DNA of 64,000 nt from CAZCAC01 sp964496575 (lineage in GTDB: Bacteria; Planctomycetota; UBA1135; GCA-002686595): assembly GCA_964496575.1 (NCBI GenBank), contig CAZCAC010000040.1:3892-67891 (forward strand), written 5' to 3'. The notes beneath the pieces are model-generated. The model searched no databases. It saw only the letters and a program-made list of their open reading frames with translations, and had not been told where the DNA came from. Position 1 is the stretch's first letter; each line of letters begins with the position of its first letter. The translations under genes and the position numbers were made by a program. Positions 35,331 to 44,267 of the stretch are shown in pieces.

Positions 35331-36104
35331 TCAGCGAGACCCGGGCAGATCGGGCAAGGGGAACTCCAGGGCGCGGCGCATCACGTCCCCGGGCGGCTTC
35401 AGCGGGAAGCGCTTCCAGTACCCCTGCGGGTCGCTCTCGAAGAAGAGCTTGCGCGCGCCCCGGGGGTCGCGCTCGAGGAGGTCCTGGACCAGGGCACTGT
35501 TCTCCAAGGGGGAGGCGGGCGCCGACTCGATCACCGCGGGCGCCAACCCGACGCTGGCCATGGGGAGATCGGTCATCAGATCGAGCCCGTCGGAGGTCTC
35601 GAGCGGGGTCATCAGCCGCTCCCGTTCGCGGTCGCGAGACTCGACCGCCTTGATCATCTTGCCGAGGTCCCCGCGCTTGCCGGAGAGCTCGGCGGACTCC
35701 TGCTCGAGGGCGACGATCGAGACGCTGAGCGTGGAGGCCTCCGCCATCGCCTTGCCGCGCTGGCCGGCGGTCTCGGCGCTCAGGGCGCGTTCGAGGGCGA
35801 GGTCGTAGGTCGCGCGCTTCTCGGAGAGCTCGGCGCGGATCGTATCGAGACGCCGCTCGACGAGCTCGACCTTGCCGCCGTAGAAGTCGATCGCCTCCTG
35901 CTCGGCGTCGCGCACCTTCGGCCCGCCGGTGAGGAGGTTCATCCGCATCTCGTGGATGCGCCCCTTGAGCTCAGCGGCGTTGGCCTTGACCTCGGCGGCG
36001 GTCGGAGGAGAAGCCTGCGGCTCGGGGGCGGGGTCCTGCGCCGGCTCCTGGATCGCCAGGGCCGCGGGAGAGAGGAATGCCAGGGTGAGAAGAAAGTGTT
36101 TCAT
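35331..36104 (-). CDS. Exported coiled-coil protein of the ExbBD operon
   Basis: This 257-residue protein starts at ATG 36104, with signal peptide MKHFLLTLAFLSPAALA and a Gln/Pro-rich linker. Residues ~45-165 are strongly helical with heptad patterns (ERRLDTIRAELSEKRATYDLAL, split by charged turns). The C-terminus is Pro/Asp-rich. It recalls DUF3450-type coiled-coil proteins that precede ExbB in TonB2 loci, but I cannot establish homology. It is 29 nt downstream of the first operon gene. Confidence 0.8.
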   Translation of the reverse strand: MKHFLLTLAFLSPAALAIQEPAQDPAPEPQASPPTAAEVKANAAELKGRIHEMRMNLLTGGPKVRDAEQEAIDFYGGKVELVERRLDTIRAELSEKRATYDLALERALSAETAGQRGKAMAEASTLSVSIVALEQESAELSGKRGDLGKMIKAVESRDRERERLMTPLETSDGLDLMTDLPMASVGLAPAVIESAPASPLENSALVQDLLERDPRGARKLFFESDPQGYWKRFPLKPPGDVMRRALEFPLPDLPGSR

Positions 36105-36133
36105 GTCGATTACTCCAGCGTGGCTTCGGGTGG

Positions 36134-37171
36134 TCACTGCTCGGCTTGCGCGCCCGTGTAGGCCTCACGCAAGAGATCGGAATAGCGGGGAACGTTGAAG
36201 CCGGGACGGGCCAGCTTGGTCGCGGTCAAGGAGAGGCGACGGGTGCTGGAGTCCTGGAGCCAGTCGAGCACCCCGGCCAGCTCCGGAGCGGGACCCTCGA
36301 GGTCCCCTTGCATCTCCACCAGGTCCTGGAACGCGGTCAGGATCTCCTGGGTCTGCGACGAGCGCGCGTAGTTCCCGAGCAGCTGCTCGAGGTACATCAG
36401 GTCCATGCTCATCTGCAGCCGGATCCGGTCGAGGGTCCCGAACATCTGACCGATCAACAGGTCGGCGTCGATCTCGAGCTCCGCACCGGCCGGCGATCCG
36501 CCGACCCGCTGGGCGGCGCTGACCAGCTCGAGGCGCCGCTTGGCCAGCTGGAGGCCGTTCTTCTCGTACTGGTACCGGTAGAGGAGGGTATCCAGCCTCT
36601 TGCGAGTCTCCGCCGGCATGGCCCGGGTCGGCCGGAAGGAGTCCCGGTCGAACTGGTCCTTGGGCAGCGAGTCGACCAGCTTGGCGATCGCCTGCTCCGC
36701 CTCGTCGACACGCCGGACGTGCTGCGGGATGGCCGCTTCGTTCTGGGCGACGCTGCCGAAGAGAACGGCGAGGTCCTCGGGGCGAACCGAGGTGGCCATC
36801 TTGTTGGCGTAGTAGCTGATCCGGTAGCGCTGCGATTCGAGGAAATCGACCAGCGCGACCTGCTTGCCGATCACTCCCTCGATGTAGGCGGCGACCGCAT
36901 CGAGGATCGGACCTTCGTTGTAGTTGTTCTCCGCCTTGGCGTCCCGGCGCAGGTCATCGAGGATCTGCGATGTTTCCCGGGAGATTGACCGTCCCTTGGC
37001 GATCTCCTCGCGGTACACCCCCAGGCGGGTCTTGAACTCCTTGAACTCTCGAATCGCATCCTCGACGTTCAGCTCCTTGATCGTCACCGGGACGTCGTCG
37101 TCCTGGGCCCATGCGGGACACGCGAGAAGGAGTGGAAGGGCGAGGCACAGGCAGAGCGGGATCGGTTTCAT
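36134..37171 (-). CDS. Exported helical protein, first gene of the ExbBD operon
   Basis: This 345-residue protein has GGAGGA 7 nt before the ATG and a signal peptide ending AWAQ. The rest is helical (IREFKEFKTRLGVYREEIAK, KRRLELVSAAQRVG, LMYLEQLLGNYARS) without a recognised domain. It begins the seven-gene operon (37171 to 31867). It probably forms an extended periplasmic element working with the 257-residue coiled-coil protein. No binding or catalytic motif is visible. Confidence 0.78.
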   Translation of the reverse strand: MKPIPLCLCLALPLLLACPAWAQDDDVPVTIKELNVEDAIREFKEFKTRLGVYREEIAKGRSISRETSQILDDLRRDAKAENNYNEGPILDAVAAYIEGVIGKQVALVDFLESQRYRISYYANKMATSVRPEDLAVLFGSVAQNEAAIPQHVRRVDEAEQAIAKLVDSLPKDQFDRDSFRPTRAMPAETRKRLDTLLYRYQYEKNGLQLAKRRLELVSAAQRVGGSPAGAELEIDADLLIGQMFGTLDRIRLQMSMDLMYLEQLLGNYARSSQTQEILTAFQDLVEMQGDLEGPAPELAGVLDWLQDSSTRRLSLTATKLARPGFNVPRYSDLLREAYTGAQAEQ

Positions 37172-37409
37172 GACAATTCCTCCGGGCGACGAAAACTCTG
37201 CGCCGCCTGACTGGTCACGCCGGGGGCTGGCGTGGCGGGTGTGCGTGGCGCGCGAGAGGGTCCGGCCGAGACCCGGCTCCGCGCAGTTGAGTCCTCACTG
37301 ACAGCAGGAGTCGTGCCAGCGAGTCACGAGGGCCCTTGCGCTTTTATTGCGGGATCCGCGTTCGGTGGTGACACTACACCGGACCGATGTGTAGCCGGCA
37401 GTGGACAGT

Positions 37410-37427
37410 CGGGGAGACGATTCCCCG
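37410..37427 (-). terminator. Short hairpin after the NHL gene
   Basis: CGGGGA (37410-37415) and TCCCCG (37422-37427) form a perfect 6-bp stem with a 6-nt loop, 6 nt beyond the stop codon of the gene at 37434-39008. No T-run follows. Confidence 0.45.
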
Positions 37428-37433
37428 GCGCGG

Positions 37434-39008
37434 TCAGGGGACCCAGACGATCCGATAGCCGTTGGTGGTATTGAAGTCGTTGACGCCGAGGCCGCAGGGT
37501 GGAGCGTCGGCCGTGCGATACCACAGCTGGTAGTACTTCGTGTCACCCGCGGCAACGCCTCCTTTGGTTCCGATGGCGATGGTCGTCTCCGACGTGCCGG
37601 TGGCATCGGCGAAGCGGATCTGGAGGCGGACCAGGCCGTAGCCCGCGCAGCGCAACCCGTCCCCCCAGACCACTCCGGGTGAGAGATCCTCGTTCGCCTG
37701 GAAGTAGAGCCCGGCACTGTATTGCTCCGCGCGGGTCGTCTTCAGGACCAGGGTGTCATTGCCGATGCTGGCGTCGCCGGAGGCGGTGAGCTGGGCACCG
37801 GAAGAGAACACGCCGTTGTCACAGCCCGACCCCGGCACGCTCCCGTCGTTGTCGTTTCCGCAGGGGCAGGGCGTCCCGCTTCCCGGGTCGCCGAAGCAAT
37901 AGCCCACGCCGGGGATCGAAGGCCAGGGCTCTCCGATCTTGAGGACGTTGTCGCTCCACATGCCGGTCACGAAGACGTCGTCCCCCGGTCCCACGGCGAC
38001 GCCCCAGGCGTGGCTCAGCGGGTTTCCGGCCCCGTCGCCGCTGCTGTCGATGATTCTGCTGATCACACCCGTCGGTGTGATCTTGTAGGCATTGTGGCTC
38101 GTGAAGCCGGTCACGTAGACGTTGCCCAGCGAATCGACGCCGAGACACCGGGGTCGGCTCAGGCTCCCCCCAGCGCCGCCCGCGGTCCAATCGATGATCT
38201 GCTTGATCCTTCCGTCCGGAGTGATCTGAAAGACGTTGTGGGTGTCGTCGCACGAGACGTAGACGTTCTCGAGGGCGTCCACGGCGATCCGCAGCGGGTT
38301 GCCGAGGAAGTTGCCGGTTCCATCCCCGGTCGAGTCGATGATCTGGGTGATCTCTCCTCCGGGCGTGATCCGGAACACGTTCTCGCTCACGGCACCGACC
38401 ACGTAGACGTTTCCCGAGTCCGCCACCGCGATGCCGCAGGCGCAATCGAGGTCGTGCCCCGCGCCGTCGCCGCTACTGTCGATGATCTCCTCGATCGTTC
38501 CCCCCGGCGTGATGCGGAACGCATTGTCGGAGCTCCACCCGCTCACGTAGACGTTCTCGGACGGGTCCACCGCGACCCCTTGCGGGTTGGCCAGGCCGTT
38601 TCCGGCGCCGTCGCCCTGGTAGCCGATGATCTCCGTGATGACGCCATCCGGTGTGACCCTGAGCGCGTTCGCCGAGCTCATCCCGACCACGTAGACGTTC
38701 CCGGAATCGTGGACGGCGATGTCGTACGGGTCCTGGAGGTAGCTTCCGGAACTGCCCGCGCCGAAGTCGACGATCTCGGTGATCACTCCTCCTCCGGTGA
38801 CCTTGAAGGCGTTGTTGCTCGCGTAGCCGACCACGTAAAGGGTTCCGTACTGGTCCACGCAGCAACCCATGGGCTCCTCCAGCGAGTTTCCGAGACCATC
38901 CCCGGTGGCGTCGAGGATCTGTGTGATCGTCTGCGCGGGCGCCGGCGAGGCGATGGCCAGGCACACGGCGATGAGCAAGGAGGAGCCGGTGAACACGAGG
39001 CGACTCAT
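37434..39008 (-). CDS. Secreted NHL/SBBP-type propeller with type-A C-terminal module
   Basis: This 524-residue protein has a signal peptide (MSRLVFTGSSLLIAVCLAIASPAPA, quoted in part as far as needed: LLIAVCLAIA) and about eight repeats of ~40 residues of the form ITEIIDxxGDGxGNxLxxP, then GVAVDxxGNVYVxG and NAFRITPGG, the NHL/SBBP propeller pattern. From about 37913 down it closes with the type-A module (CFGDPGSG, GTPCPC, GSGC, LRCAG, PPCG). Here the YQCWYR cysteine is replaced by Leu (YQLWYR). Location is extracellular; the ligand is unknown. Confidence 0.85.
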   Translation of the reverse strand: MSRLVFTGSSLLIAVCLAIASPAPAQTITQILDATGDGLGNSLEEPMGCCVDQYGTLYVVGYASNNAFKVTGGGVITEIVDFGAGSSGSYLQDPYDIAVHDSGNVYVVGMSSANALRVTPDGVITEIIGYQGDGAGNGLANPQGVAVDPSENVYVSGWSSDNAFRITPGGTIEEIIDSSGDGAGHDLDCACGIAVADSGNVYVVGAVSENVFRITPGGEITQIIDSTGDGTGNFLGNPLRIAVDALENVYVSCDDTHNVFQITPDGRIKQIIDWTAGGAGGSLSRPRCLGVDSLGNVYVTGFTSHNAYKITPTGVISRIIDSSGDGAGNPLSHAWGVAVGPGDDVFVTGMWSDNVLKIGEPWPSIPGVGYCFGDPGSGTPCPCGNDNDGSVPGSGCDNGVFSSGAQLTASGDASIGNDTLVLKTTRAEQYSAGLYFQANEDLSPGVVWGDGLRCAGYGLVRLQIRFADATGTSETTIAIGTKGGVAAGDTKYYQLWYRTADAPPCGLGVNDFNTTNGYRIVWVP

Positions 39009-39107
39009 TGGAAGACCCTGTTCGGGAGATGGGCGGGCAGCATGTCGAGGCTACAGCGAGGATGCCGAGCCCGGGGATTCCGACCCCGAAATCGTCGAAA
39101 CCCGGAC

Positions 39108-39135
39108 TGCGGGAGGCCCTCCGATGGGTCCCGCA
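39108..39135 (-). terminator. Hairpin after the sialate esterase gene
   Basis: On the minus strand TGCGGGA and TCCCGCA form a 7-bp stem extended by a CCC/GGG pair with a CC bulge (39108-39135). It lies 10 nt beyond the stop at 39146 and probably ends the sialidase/esterase transcript. No T-run follows. Confidence 0.55.
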
Positions 39136-39145
39136 AGCCAGGGGG

Positions 39146-40639
39146 TCAGGGCAGAGCCGCGCGGAAGGGCGCCGCCGGGAGGCCGGCGCCATTCACCAGG
39201 CTGCAGCTGGGGTAGGGAGACCAGGCGTAGCGCACCGCGACAGGCTCGCTCACCTCGACCGCCTCCACCACGAGGCTCTCGCCGACGATCTGCGCCCAGG
39301 CGGGGCGAAACCGGCCGTCGGCACCGGCGATCTCCAGGGCGTGCCCCTCTCGCCCCTCCACCCAGGCGAGCCCCTTCGCGTGATCGAGCTCGATCACCAG
39401 GCGCGGACCGTCGGTCCGCAACCGCCGGAAGATCGGGCCCTTCGCCACGACGTCGCGACCGTACACCGAGCTCGAGGCTGCGAGGCAGAGCCGCTCACCG
39501 ACCGGTCGCTTGTCGCGCGGGTGGACGTCGGTCGGGTGGCCAACGTCGATCGCGACGGCCATCGCGGTGTGGGGGATCTCGAGCCAGCCCGCTTGCACCT
39601 CGCGAAACTCGGGCCACGTCGGACGACCCATTCCCGGCAGCTGGACGAAGCAGACGGGGAGCGCTTCATCGTGCCACGCCTGGCGCCACGAGCGCACCAG
39701 CTCGCGGAACAGCGAATCGGCGAGCGCGGGCAGATGCGCGTTGGATTCGCCCTGGTACCAGAGCACGCCTCGTACGGCGAAGGGGGCGAGGCTCTCGATG
39801 GCTGCCTCGAACAGGAACCCCGGCTCGAAGAAGTGGCGCGGCCGCGGCTCGGGACGGCCGGCGTCGACCCAGTCGCCCAGCTGGAACAGGGTGCGCTCGC
39901 GGATGAACGGATGAGAGAGCTCGCTGGCGAGGTAGTCCTTCGCCAGCGGCGCGAGCGCGGGATCGGAGCGCAGCACCTCCAGCGGGATCCACCCCTCGGT
40001 CGAGGAGCCGCCGACCGATACGTCGATCAGGCCGACGGGCACGTCGAGCTCGGCGGCGAGCTCGAGCCCGAAGAAGAACCCGACCGCCGAGAACGAGGCT
40101 GCCGACTCGGCATCGCACTCCTTCCAGCTGCCCGCGTAGTAGCTCGCGGGGTCGATCGCCACGTACTGCTCGGCGGTGAGCCGGCGCCGCTGTCCGCCGA
40201 TCGTGCCGTTGCGATCGCAGAGCCGAAGCCTCGGGTCCGAGGCCGCCGCCTCCGCCCCGCCCGTTGCTCGCTCCAGCGGGAAGTCCATGTTCGACTGACC
40301 CGCGCAGAGCAAGACTTCGCCGACCAGAAGATCGTCGAGGGCGATCGACTTCGCGCCGGCCTTCACGCGCAACGTCCGGCCTTCGCTGGAAGCCGCGAGC
40401 GGTGAAAGCTCGAGCCGCCACTTGCCATCATCACCGCTTCGCGTCTTCGCTTTCTCGTCTGCGAAGGCCACGACCACCTCCATCCCTGGCGGGGCCTGCC
40501 CCCACACGGGGACTGCGCGATCGCGCTGCAAGACCATGTGGTCGGCGAAGACCCAGGGGAGCTGCAGTGTCGGCTCTTCCGGGGCCGACAGCCCGGCGAG
40601 AGCCGCGGCGACGACGAGGAGGGTGGCGCTGCCGATCAT
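39146..40639 (-). CDS. Sialate O-acetylesterase
   Basis: The gene encodes 497 residues with a signal peptide (VVAAALAGLSAPE region). It is the SGNH-type esterase that removes O-acetyl groups from sialic acids. The nucleophile block is AGQSNMDFPL, the second block LWYQGESNAH, and the Asp-x-His block DVHPRDKRPVGERL; all are intact. An N-terminal Ig-like region (LPWVFADHMVLQRDRAVPVWG) and a C-terminal beta domain are as in the family. It starts 13 nt downstream of the sialidase stop, with GGAG before the ATG, so the two are probably cotranscribed. Confidence 0.9.
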   Translation of the reverse strand: MIGSATLLVVAAALAGLSAPEEPTLQLPWVFADHMVLQRDRAVPVWGQAPPGMEVVVAFADEKAKTRSGDDGKWRLELSPLAASSEGRTLRVKAGAKSIALDDLLVGEVLLCAGQSNMDFPLERATGGAEAAASDPRLRLCDRNGTIGGQRRRLTAEQYVAIDPASYYAGSWKECDAESAASFSAVGFFFGLELAAELDVPVGLIDVSVGGSSTEGWIPLEVLRSDPALAPLAKDYLASELSHPFIRERTLFQLGDWVDAGRPEPRPRHFFEPGFLFEAAIESLAPFAVRGVLWYQGESNAHLPALADSLFRELVRSWRQAWHDEALPVCFVQLPGMGRPTWPEFREVQAGWLEIPHTAMAVAIDVGHPTDVHPRDKRPVGERLCLAASSSVYGRDVVAKGPIFRRLRTDGPRLVIELDHAKGLAWVEGREGHALEIAGADGRFRPAWAQIVGESLVVEAVEVSEPVAVRYAWSPYPSCSLVNGAGLPAAPFRAALP

Positions 40640-40652
40640 GGCGCTCCGGATC

Positions 40653-42857
40653 CTACGGGCAGAAGTCGATCTGCAGTGCGTCGGAGAAGTTGAAACCGGA
40701 AGGACCGCCGGCCGGGTCGCGGTACCAGAGCTGAAAGTTCCAGGTCGAGGCGGGTTCGATCACCCCGGCTCCGCTCCCACCGAGCGGCGGCGAGTCGAAG
40801 TCCAGTAGCAGGTGGAAGGTCCCGCTGGGATCGGACAGGATCGGCGGCAGGATGCGGAAGATCCCGCTGCCACCTCCGCCCACACAGCGCACGCCCTCTC
40901 CGAATGGCACCGAGATTTGCGCCAAGCCGTAGTAGAAGAGCCCGAAGTGCCCCGCGGGCGCGCCGGTGGCGACCAGGCGCAGGTTACCCGCGGCGATACT
41001 CGGCAGGCCGGTGTACTCCATCAACGCACCGGGACCGGCCGAGTTGGGGCTGGTCGTGCAGTAGGTCGTCCCGCCCATCCCCGGGCAGTCGGTGCCGTCG
41101 GTCAACCACTCGAGCGAGAAGCGCGCGAGGGTGATGTGCGCGTAACCGTCGCGCTCGAAGAAGCAGCCGATTCGATCCTGCGGCAGGACGGTGAGCACGC
41201 TGTAGGCGTACGCCCCGTCGTAGAGGAGCTTCGACACCGGCCAGGTGACTCCCTCGTCGTAGCTCAGGTGCACGGTGCCGTCGACGCGCGAGGAGGTGGA
41301 GTGAGGCCCCGCGTACAGGATCCGGGACTGGTGATAGCCGTCGAGCGGATCGGTGTAGCGCAGGATGCTCGCCATCACCCGGGGCTCGATCAGCTGCAGC
41401 TCGTCCTGCAGCGGCGTCCAGGTCTCCCCACCGTCGAAGCTGTGGGCGATCTTGCGATGCGAGGTGCCCGCGTGGCTACGGGAGTTCAGGAGCAGCGAGC
41501 CGTCGATCAGCTCGACCATCTGGACCTCGTTGCCCATCCCCTGGGTCGAGCTGTCGTCGGCGACCTCGCCGTACACCCACGAGTCGCCGCCGTCGTCGCT
41601 GTAGACGGCGTACACCTTCCAGTCGCCCCACGGCCCCTGGTTGAAGGGCATGATCAGCCGTCCGGCGTGAGGGTCGCGCCGCTTTTGAATGCCCACGCCA
41701 GGACCGCCGGCGATGCTGGTGACGTAGGTCGGCCGCTTCACCTGCTGGGTGATCTCCAGCGGTGCCGACCAGCTGACCCCGTCGTCGTCGCTGTGCATGA
41801 TGAAGCCGCGACAGATCTTGGGGTCGGTGTAGCCCGGCACGACGCACGACTCGTGGCAGCCGTACGGGTAGCGCTGGTACATCAAGAGGATCCGTCCGGC
41901 GTGCGGCCCTTCGCCCACCTGCAGGACCTGCGGGTTGTTGAGCGAGTTCAGTCCGTCGTCGTGCAGCACCTGCATCGGGCCCCAGGTCGTGCCGCCGTCG
42001 GTGCTGCGCCGCATCACGATGTCGTTCTGTGCGTGGTCGGAGTGGACGACGCGCCCCTCGCAGAAGGCCAGCACCGTGCCGGCCGAGGTGGTCACGATAG
42101 AGGGGATGCGATACGAGGCGTAGCCGTCGCCGCTGTGGAACACGTCGACGAAGTCGAGCGGCGCCGGCGGGCCGAGGGTGAACTCGACCGAGTGGAAGTT
42201 CGCGCCGCCGGTACCGCCGCTCGAGCCGGTTCCCCAGGACACGCCCCCGGAAGGCGCCCCGCCATTCGAGCCGCCGACTTGCATCGGACCGAGGAGCTGA
42301 CCGTCGTACAGGAAATCCGCGTCGACGCCGGGGCCCGCGGGGCGGCGAATGGTGAAGGTGTGGAACTCACCGTCCATCGCCCCGACACAGGTGTAGGAGA
42401 TCCCCGAGAGCCACATGTTGGCGAGCACGTCGTTGCCCGACACCTCGAAGAAGGCGATGTAGCGCTCGTCGGAGCCGCCTTGCCCGGACGCGAACTCGAA
42501 GACGACGTCATCGCCGTTCGAGTGGAGCATCCGCATCGTCGTCGAGTACTCCCACCCCTGCGAGGCGGCGGCCTGCAGCTCCTCCGGAGTGAAGAGCAGG
42601 CGATAGTCCGCCCGCGAGCCGCCGTCGGTGAACGAATCGTCCACCTGCCAGGCATTCAGCCCGGTGGCCCCGTCGGGCGACACGTCGGTCAGGACGGTGT
42701 TTCCCGCCCCGCCGTCGTTCAGCGTCCACCCCTGGGTGGTCGGGTCGGGCGCGGTGGCCGGGTTTCCCGCGAGGCCCGCGTCGTAGGAGGCCAGCTGCGC
42801 GTGCAACGGTGCGCCGAGGAACAGCAGCGAGGCGAGGATTCGGAGGTTCGTCTTCAT
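40653..42857 (-). CDS. Secreted exo-sialidase with lectin-like N-terminus and type-B C-terminal module
   Basis: This 734-residue protein has a signal peptide to about residue 20. Residues ~21-229 form a jelly-roll/lectin-like domain nearly shared with the neighbouring protein at 42925-44097. The sialidase propeller follows: arginine motif YRIPSIV (Arg250) and Asp boxes STDGGTTW, SDDDGVSW, SDDGGDSW, SFDGGETW and SYDEGVTW. It would release terminal sialic acid from glycans outside the cell. The final ~140 residues (from ~41070 down) are a type-B module (SPNSAGPGA, GHFGLFYYG, WNFQLWYRD, FNFSDA). Confidence 0.9.
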   Translation of the reverse strand: MKTNLRILASLLFLGAPLHAQLASYDAGLAGNPATAPDPTTQGWTLNDGGAGNTVLTDVSPDGATGLNAWQVDDSFTDGGSRADYRLLFTPEELQAAASQGWEYSTTMRMLHSNGDDVVFEFASGQGGSDERYIAFFEVSGNDVLANMWLSGISYTCVGAMDGEFHTFTIRRPAGPGVDADFLYDGQLLGPMQVGGSNGGAPSGGVSWGTGSSGGTGGANFHSVEFTLGPPAPLDFVDVFHSGDGYASYRIPSIVTTSAGTVLAFCEGRVVHSDHAQNDIVMRRSTDGGTTWGPMQVLHDDGLNSLNNPQVLQVGEGPHAGRILLMYQRYPYGCHESCVVPGYTDPKICRGFIMHSDDDGVSWSAPLEITQQVKRPTYVTSIAGGPGVGIQKRRDPHAGRLIMPFNQGPWGDWKVYAVYSDDGGDSWVYGEVADDSSTQGMGNEVQMVELIDGSLLLNSRSHAGTSHRKIAHSFDGGETWTPLQDELQLIEPRVMASILRYTDPLDGYHQSRILYAGPHSTSSRVDGTVHLSYDEGVTWPVSKLLYDGAYAYSVLTVLPQDRIGCFFERDGYAHITLARFSLEWLTDGTDCPGMGGTTYCTTSPNSAGPGALMEYTGLPSIAAGNLRLVATGAPAGHFGLFYYGLAQISVPFGEGVRCVGGGGSGIFRILPPILSDPSGTFHLLLDFDSPPLGGSGAGVIEPASTWNFQLWYRDPAGGPSGFNFSDALQIDFCP

Positions 42858-42866
42858 GGCGAGGGG

Positions 42867-42899
42867 GTGGCGCCCTCACCCCCGGGGTGAAGGCGCCAC
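42867..42899 (-). terminator. Strong intercistronic hairpin before the sialidase
   Basis: Arms GTGGCGCCCTCACCCC (42867-42882) and GGGGTGAAGGCGCCAC (42884-42899) match in 15 of 16 positions and are nearly contiguous. The hairpin lies between the stop of the gene at 42925 and the sialidase ATG, 9 nt before it. It may end the upstream transcript, or control read-through and translation of the sialidase, which has no visible Shine-Dalgarno. No T-run follows. Confidence 0.6.
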
Positions 42900-42924
42900 G
42901 GAGAGAGACTGGGGAGATGAAGAA

Positions 42925-44097
42925 CTAGGGGAGCCAGGTGACTTCGAGGCCGTTCGAGGCGTTGAAGTCGTTGACGCCGAGCCCGCAGGGCGGGGCGATC
43001 GTGGTGCGATACCAGCACTGGTAGCGCTTGGTATCACCGGCGAGGATGTTGCCCGCCCTGACCGAGATCGGAGTGGTCCAGCCAGAGGTATCGGAGGACC
43101 CGGCACCGTCGGCGAAGCGCACGCCGAGGCGCTTCAGCTGTCCGCCCGCGCACTGGAGACCGTCACCCCAGATGAACCCGGGGGAGAGGTCGTTGTTGGC
43201 CTGGAAGTAGAGGCCCGAGTTGTTCGGCTCCAGGTGGATGGTGGTCAGCACGAACGTGTCCGCGCTGAGGCTGGCGTGCCCGGAGCCGGTGAGCTGGGCG
43301 CCGGAGAGGAAGGACCCGTTGTCGCAACCCGCGCCCGGCAGGCTCCCGTCGTTGTTGTTGCCGCAGGGGCACTGCGTGCCGCTGCCGTCGCCGAAGCAGT
43401 ACCGGGTCCCGGAGTTGTTGGCCGTCTCGAAGCTGACGAAGTTGAAGTTCGCGCCGCCCGTGGCCGCGCTGGAGCCGGTGCCGAAGGAGACGCCGCCGGC
43501 CGGAGCGCCGGCCAGGTTGCCGCTGGCGGGCAGCGGGCCCATCAGCGTGCCGTCGTAGTAGAAGTCCGCATCGATGGCTCCGGCGGCGAGGACGTACTTG
43601 AAGCTGTGGTAGTTGCCGTCCATGGCGTTCGTGCAGACGTACGTCGTGCCGCCCGACAGCCAGAGATCCGCGATCACGTCGTTCCCCGAGATGGTGTAGA
43701 AGATCGAGTAGCGATCGGTGCCGTTGGCGTACTCGAAGAGCACGTCCCGGCCGGAGGCGTTGAGCATGCGCATGTGGACCTCGTACTCCCACCCCTGCGC
43801 CGCTGCGTCGGCGTTCTGCTGCGGGGTGAAGAGCATCTCGTAGTGGGCGCGCTCACCCAGCGAGGTGCCCTGATCGTCGACCTGCCAGGCGTTCAGTCCG
43901 GTGGTGCCGTCGGGAGAGACGTCGGTCAACGTGACCCCGGTCCCGGTCGGGTAGACGAGCGTCCACCCCACGGTCGCGGGGTCGGGGGCGACGGCGGGGT
44001 TGCCGGCGCTGCCCGCGTCGTACAGCGCGAGTTGCGTGCCCGCGAACGTCGGCGCCGCGAGGCAGAGCGCGGCAGCGAGAGTCAGTGTGTGCTTCAT
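42925..44097 (-). CDS. Secreted lectin-like protein with type-A C-terminal module
   Basis: The gene encodes 390 residues with signal peptide MKHTLTLAAALCLAAPTFA. Residues ~20-230 closely follow the N-terminal region of the adjacent sialidase: QLALYDAG, TDVSPDGTTGLNAWQVDD, GWEYEVHMRML, SGNDVIADLWLSGGTTY and GANFNFVSF. The type-A module follows from ~43410 down (CFGDGSG, CPCGNNND, LRCAGG-like LQCAGG, YQCWYR, PPCG). The protein thus looks like the sialidase's carbohydrate-binding module without the catalytic domain. It is probably a glycan-binding surface protein. Confidence 0.82.
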   Translation of the reverse strand: MKHTLTLAAALCLAAPTFAGTQLALYDAGSAGNPAVAPDPATVGWTLVYPTGTGVTLTDVSPDGTTGLNAWQVDDQGTSLGERAHYEMLFTPQQNADAAAQGWEYEVHMRMLNASGRDVLFEYANGTDRYSIFYTISGNDVIADLWLSGGTTYVCTNAMDGNYHSFKYVLAAGAIDADFYYDGTLMGPLPASGNLAGAPAGGVSFGTGSSAATGGANFNFVSFETANNSGTRYCFGDGSGTQCPCGNNNDGSLPGAGCDNGSFLSGAQLTGSGHASLSADTFVLTTIHLEPNNSGLYFQANNDLSPGFIWGDGLQCAGGQLKRLGVRFADGAGSSDTSGWTTPISVRAGNILAGDTKRYQCWYRTTIAPPCGLGVNDFNASNGLEVTWLP

Positions 44098-44267
44098 GAT
44101 GAGCAGAGGTGCTTCTACTGAGGTGGGTCTCGAGTTTCGATGCCGGCGAGCGGTGGGGAGGAAGCTCGCCGCGGCCTGATAGATTATGATGAATTGTGAC
44201 GATAATGGCGAAGAATTCTATACTATTGTACTCCAGGCCCCGAAGCCTCTCCCAGGACCGATCCAGC
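44098..44267. promoter_or_regulatory. Divergent AT-rich promoter region of the sialic-acid locus
   Basis: About 44160-44235 is distinctly AT-rich against the GC-rich surroundings. On the plus strand TATACT near 44220 may be a -10 box for the regulator, with TTGTGA 19 bp upstream. In the other direction CATAAT near 44165 may serve the secreted lectin/sialidase genes. TACTATTGTA is a near-palindrome and a candidate operator for the regulator encoded at 44268. All assignments are inferences. Confidence 0.45.
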
